This document shows positions 6,051-8,465 of a stretch of DNA of 8,465 bases, in pieces; position 1 is the first letter of the stretch, and each line of letters opens with the position of its first letter. Location of the stretch: positions 1-8,465 of the forward strand of contig VSNT01000148.1 in NCBI GenBank assembly GCA_009774465.1, given 5' to 3'. The notes under the pieces are model-generated. The model had not been told where the DNA came from. It saw only the letters and a program-made list of their open reading frames with translations, and ran no database searches. The position numbers and the translations under genes are program-made. This DNA is from Lachnospiraceae bacterium. GTDB lineage: Bacteria > Bacillota_A > Clostridia > Lachnospirales > Lachnospiraceae.

Positions 6051-7322
6051 ATGAAAAAGATACCATTTGTGACCAGGGAGAAAGTTCAGGAGATTGTGAA
6101 AACTTACCCTACGCCATTTCATTTATATGATGAGAAAGGAATCAGAGAAAATGCAAAGGCTGTGCAGGAAGCTTTTGCGTGGAATCCGGGGTTTAAGGAG
6201 TATTTTGCAGTGAAAGCAACGCCTAATCCCTGTCTGATTAACATTTTGCATGAATATGGATGCGGCTGTGACTGTTCGTCTTTGACAGAACTTATGCTTA
6301 GTGAGGCAGTGGGGATAACGGGAAATGAGATTATGTTCTCTTCCAATGACACCCCTGCTGAAGAATATGAATATGCAGCGAAGCTGGGAGCTATTATTAA
6401 TTTGGATGATATTACACATATTTCATTTGTGGAAAAAATTTTAGGAAAGCTTCCTGAAACCATGAGCTGCAGGTATAATCCCGGAGGAGTATTCCAAATG
6501 AGTAATGGAATCATGGATAATCCCGGGGATTCCAAGTATGGATTTACTACAGAGCAGATGTTTGAAGGATACCGTATTTTGAAGGAAAAGGGAGTTAAGA
6601 ATTTTGGCATTCATGCTTTTCTTGCAAGTAATACGGTTTCCAATGAATATTATCCGGTACTGGCAAAGGAACTGTTTGAACTGGCAGTTAAACTGGAAAA
6701 AGAAACCGGTGCGGATATTAAATTTATTAATCTTTCCGGCGGAGTCGGCATTCCCTATACACCTGATCAGGAACCCAATGATATCAGGGCAATCGGGGAA
6801 GGGGTGCGCAGGGTATATGAAGAGGTTCTGATTCCGGCAGGTATGGGAGATGTGGCAATTTTTACGGAAATGGGGCGGTTTATGATGGGGCCTTACGGAC
6901 AGCTTGTGACCAGAGCAATTCATGAAAAGCACACCCACAAGGAGTATATTGGCGTGGACGCCTGTGCGGTCAATTTAATGCGCCCTGCCATGTATGGTGC
7001 ATACCATCATATTACGGTGCTTGGAAAAGAAGAGTCGGCCTGTGACCATAAATATGATGTGGCAGGCTCCCTGTGTGAAAATAATGATAAATTTGCAATA
7101 GACAGAATGCTTCCGGAAGTTGAAAAGGGAGATTACCTTGTAATACATGATACAGGAGCACACGGGTATGCAATGGGCTACAATTATAACGGAAAATTAA
7201 AATCAGCGGAACTGCTTTTAAAAGAAGATGGCAGTATAGAACTGATCAGAAGAGCGGAGACGCCAAAGGATTACTTTGCAACGCTGGACTGCCTGCCCCT
7301 TTATAACAAAATTAAATTTTAG
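6051..7322 (+). CDS. lysA: Diaminopimelate decarboxylase-like PLP enzyme (fold type III)
   Basis: The likely role is decarboxylation of meso-diaminopimelate to lysine in the cytoplasm. The 423-residue protein has the alanine-racemase-like barrel, then a beta domain. PLP would bind Lys55 in YFAVKATPNP. The phosphate loop is LSGGVGIPY (228-236), and TEMGRFMMGPYG (272-283) matches the EPGR segment with Glu273 and Arg276. CENND (342-346) matches the CESxD motif supplying the catalytic Cys and Glu. GAHGYAMGYNYNGK (369-382) holds the C-terminal substrate/PLP Tyr region. Several motifs differ from the common form (HAFLASN for HxHIGSQ), so this is a divergent branch; activity on another basic amino acid or on a carboxy-polyamine cannot be excluded. 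ATG 6051 is preferred because AGGAGG at 6040-6045 is 5 bases away; the frame also opens earlier, inside ung. A hairpin at 7333-7365 follows. Confidence 0.82.
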   Translation: MKKIPFVTREKVQEIVKTYPTPFHLYDEKGIRENAKAVQEAFAWNPGFKEYFAVKATPNPCLINILHEYGCGCDCSSLTELMLSEAVGITGNEIMFSSNDTPAEEYEYAAKLGAIINLDDITHISFVEKILGKLPETMSCRYNPGGVFQMSNGIMDNPGDSKYGFTTEQMFEGYRILKEKGVKNFGIHAFLASNTVSNEYYPVLAKELFELAVKLEKETGADIKFINLSGGVGIPYTPDQEPNDIRAIGEGVRRVYEEVLIPAGMGDVAIFTEMGRFMMGPYGQLVTRAIHEKHTHKEYIGVDACAVNLMRPAMYGAYHHITVLGKEESACDHKYDVAGSLCENNDKFAIDRMLPEVEKGDYLVIHDTGAHGYAMGYNYNGKLKSAELLLKEDGSIELIRRAETPKDYFATLDCLPLYNKIKF

Positions 7323-7323
7323 C

Positions 7324-7352
7324 TTGTCAACCACAGCCGGATATGCTATTAT
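7324..7352 (+). promoter_or_regulatory. Promoter for tRNA-Leu
   Basis: A -35 box TTGTCA at 7324-7329 is followed after 17 bases by TATTAT at 7347-7352, preceded by TG at 7344-7345 (extended -10). A perfect TATAAT also occurs at 7350-7355 but at a 20-base spacing. Transcription would start near 7359-7362, about 20 bases before the tRNA. The boxes overlap the hairpin at 7333-7365. Confidence 0.65.
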
Positions 7353-7365
7353 AATATTCGGCTGT
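7333..7365 (+). terminator. Hairpin after lysA, possible weak terminator overlapping the tRNA promoter
   Basis: Bases 7333-7344 (ACAGCCGGATAT) pair with 7354-7365 (ATATTCGGCTGT) with one G-T wobble, leaving a 9-base loop. The hairpin starts 10 bases after the lysA stop, where a terminator is expected. The following sequence TAATTAAAG has a poor T run, so termination may be partial. The loop and 3' arm contain the -10 region of the tRNA promoter. Confidence 0.5.
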
Positions 7366-7379
7366 TAATTAAAGCTTAA

Positions 7380-7462
7380 GCCGGCGTGTCGGAATGGCAG
7401 ACGAGGCAGACTCAAAATCTGTTGTGGGCAACCACGTGTGGGTTCAAGTCCCACCGCCGGCA
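7380..7462 (+). tRNA. tRNA-Leu, anticodon CAA
   Basis: The 83-base gene folds as a class II tRNA. The acceptor stem pairs GCCGGCG (7380-7386) with CGCCGGC (7455-7461), with discriminator A at 7462. The anticodon stem GCAGA/TCTGT closes the loop CTCAAAA, giving anticodon CAA, which reads UUG. The long variable arm GTGG-GCAA-CCAC is typical of leucine tRNAs. The T arm is GTGGG-TTCAAGT-CCCAC. The 3' CCA is not encoded and must be added after transcription. Confidence 0.97.
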
Positions 7463-7467
7463 GTATG

Positions 7468-7512
7468 AAAAGGTTTGAAACCCGGGGAAACAGGGGATTC
7501 AAGTCTTTTTTT
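7468..7512 (+). terminator. Intrinsic terminator of tRNA-Leu
   Basis: AAAAGGTTTGAA at 7468-7479 pairs with TTCAAGTCTTTT at 7498-7509 (two G-T wobbles). After an A-A mismatch CCC at 7481-7483 pairs with GGG at 7494-7496. The T run extends from 7506 to 7512. The position five bases after the tRNA fits a terminator of that gene. Confidence 0.85.
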
Positions 7513-7577
7513 ATGTAAAGATGATGTGCGGAGGGCGGCAGATGTAATTTTCGTTTAATAAATTTTTCATTCTTCTG

Positions 7578-7606
7578 TTGATAAAGACTGCTTAGGATTG
7601 TACAAT
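7578..7606 (+). promoter_or_regulatory. SigA-type promoter for nagB
   Basis: TTGATA at 7578-7583 and TACAAT at 7601-7606 are separated by 17 bases, both one mismatch or two from consensus. Transcription would start near 7613, giving a leader of about 47 bases. The -10 box lies within a perfect 10-base palindrome ATTGTACAAT (7597-7606) that could be a repressor site, although such a short palindrome is also expected by chance. The stretch 7513-7577 between the tRNA terminator and this promoter holds nothing I can identify. Confidence 0.75.
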
Positions 7607-7659
7607 ATACTTATAAAAAGTGTAACGGGGAAAATATATTTAAAAAGGAGAGAAAGAGT

Positions 7660-8388
7660 ATGAGAATTGTAAGAGCAAAGGACTATAATGACATGAGCAG
7701 GAAAGCGGCAAATATTATATCCGCGCAGGTGATAATGAAGCCTGATTGTGTATTAGGTCTTGCTACCGGATCAACACCAATTGGAACCTACGCACAGCTT
7801 GTGGAATGGTATAAGAAAGGCGACCTGGACTTTTCAGGAATTACTACGGTAAATCTGGACGAGTACAAGGGACTTACAAAGGACAATGACCAAAGCTACT
7901 ATTACTTTATGAATGACAATCTGTTCAGCAAGGTAAATGTAAATCCGGAACGTACTTTCCTGCCGGACGGAACAGAACCGGACAGTGATAAGGCATGTGC
8001 CGATTATAACAAAATAATTGCTGATGTAGGCGGAATTGATCTGCAGCTTTTGGGACTTGGCCACAATGGACATATTGGCTTCAACGAGCCCGCAGATACA
8101 TTTGAAGCGGAAACTCATTGTGTAGATTTAACTGAATCTACGATTAAAGCCAATCAAAGATTTTTTGCTTCCATAGATGATGTGCCCAAGCAGGCATATA
8201 CTATGGGTATCAAAACCATCATGCAGGCAAAGAAGGTTTTAGTAGTTGTCAGTGGTGAAGATAAGGCAGCAATCATAAAAGAAGCATTTTTTGGCCCTAT
8301 TACACCCAGAGTACAGGCTTCCATCCTTCAGCTTCACAGTGATGTTACAATCGTTGCAGACGAAGCAGCATTATCCTGCCTGAAATAG
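7660..8388 (+). CDS. nagB: Glucosamine-6-phosphate deaminase NagB
   Basis: NagB converts glucosamine 6-phosphate to fructose 6-phosphate and ammonia, linking amino-sugar use to glycolysis. The 242 residues equal the short Firmicute form and lack the longer C-terminus of the allosteric E. coli enzyme. The phosphate loop is LATGSTPIGTY (34-44). Asp67 in NLDEYKGL is the proton-transfer Asp. GLGHNGHIGFNEP (132-144) holds His138 and Glu143 of the ring-opening site; Asn136 takes the place of E. coli Asp141, a substitution common in Firmicutes as far as I recall. The start ATG at 7660 has AAGGAG at 7645-7650, 9 bases upstream. The gene has its own promoter and appears to be transcribed separately from the tRNA. 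nagA is not in the window. No clear terminator follows in the last 77 bases. Confidence 0.95.
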   Translation: MRIVRAKDYNDMSRKAANIISAQVIMKPDCVLGLATGSTPIGTYAQLVEWYKKGDLDFSGITTVNLDEYKGLTKDNDQSYYYFMNDNLFSKVNVNPERTFLPDGTEPDSDKACADYNKIIADVGGIDLQLLGLGHNGHIGFNEPADTFEAETHCVDLTESTIKANQRFFASIDDVPKQAYTMGIKTIMQAKKVLVVVSGEDKAAIIKEAFFGPITPRVQASILQLHSDVTIVADEAALSCLK

Positions 8389-8465
8389 CAAAATGGTAAA
8401 TTTGTACGAAGGGAAAAATTCTTTTTTAATGGAATATTAATATTATTTTTAGAAATGTTGTGATA
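8389..8465. other. AT-rich intergenic sequence at the window edge
   Basis: After the nagB stop there is AT-rich sequence with a 12-base palindrome AATATTAATATT at 8433-8444 and scattered T runs. I see no start codon with a ribosome binding site and no strong hairpin, so no gene or terminator is called. Confidence 0.5.

Noticed and set aside
6441..6938. 165-codon minus-strand frame opposite lysA
   Set aside because: It is antisense to a strongly supported gene and its Cys/His/Ile-rich product has no recognisable motif.
8405..8427. Weak hairpin GAAGGGA...TTCTTTTTT after nagB as a terminator
   Set aside because: The stem relies mostly on A-T and G-T pairs and is too weak to call.
1..8465. CRISPR arrays, insertion sequences, phage genes or toxin-antitoxin pairs
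   Set aside because: No regularly spaced repeats, transposase-like or integrase-like frames, or small paired toxin-like genes were seen.

Overview
The window looks like chromosomal DNA from an AT-rich, Gram-positive anaerobe of the Clostridia, most likely family Lachnospiraceae. The grounds are the 3' end of a Firmicute-type 23S rRNA at the left edge, strong AGGAGG-type ribosome binding sites, a tRNA without an encoded CCA, a short Firmicute-type NagB, and close resemblance (from memory, not searched) of Ung, HisF and CheV to Lachnospiraceae proteins. A chemotaxis coupling protein (CheV) suggests a motile member of the group. All genes lie on the + strand.

Layout. (1) 1-160: the 23S rRNA 3' end and the rRNA operon terminator, with no 5S gene between them. 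(2) 165-1279: cheV with its own extended -10 promoter, a leader containing three successive hairpins, and a good intrinsic terminator. (3) 1320-2105: a degenerate Sir2-like protein whose likely start lies downstream of the cheV terminator. (4) 2174-3877: a low-complexity acidic/Lys-rich reading frame, then five in-frame stop codons within 66 bases, then the same frame continuing as a membrane segment plus a probable TPR-like extracytoplasmic part. I read this as one ancestral gene that has been split or is decaying. (5) 3891-7322: hisH, hisF, ung and a diaminopimelate-decarboxylase-like lysA, closely spaced with no obvious terminator between them, so probably one transcript. (6) 7324-7512: a tRNA-Leu(CAA) with promoter and terminator; its promoter overlaps a hairpin that may also end the lysA transcript. 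(7) 7578-8388: nagB with its own promoter, followed by 77 bases with nothing recognisable.

How the genes relate. HisH and HisF together form imidazole glycerol phosphate synthase, here away from the rest of the histidine pathway. LysA would make the last step to lysine, Ung removes uracil from DNA, and NagB feeds amino-sugar carbon into glycolysis. This is mostly ordinary housekeeping sequence. The points most worth a second look are the split Lys-rich membrane gene, the sirtuin homologue lacking the catalytic His, the cheV leader hairpins, the absence of 5S after 23S, and the hairpin overlapping the tRNA promoter. I did not find a convincing new multi-gene system.
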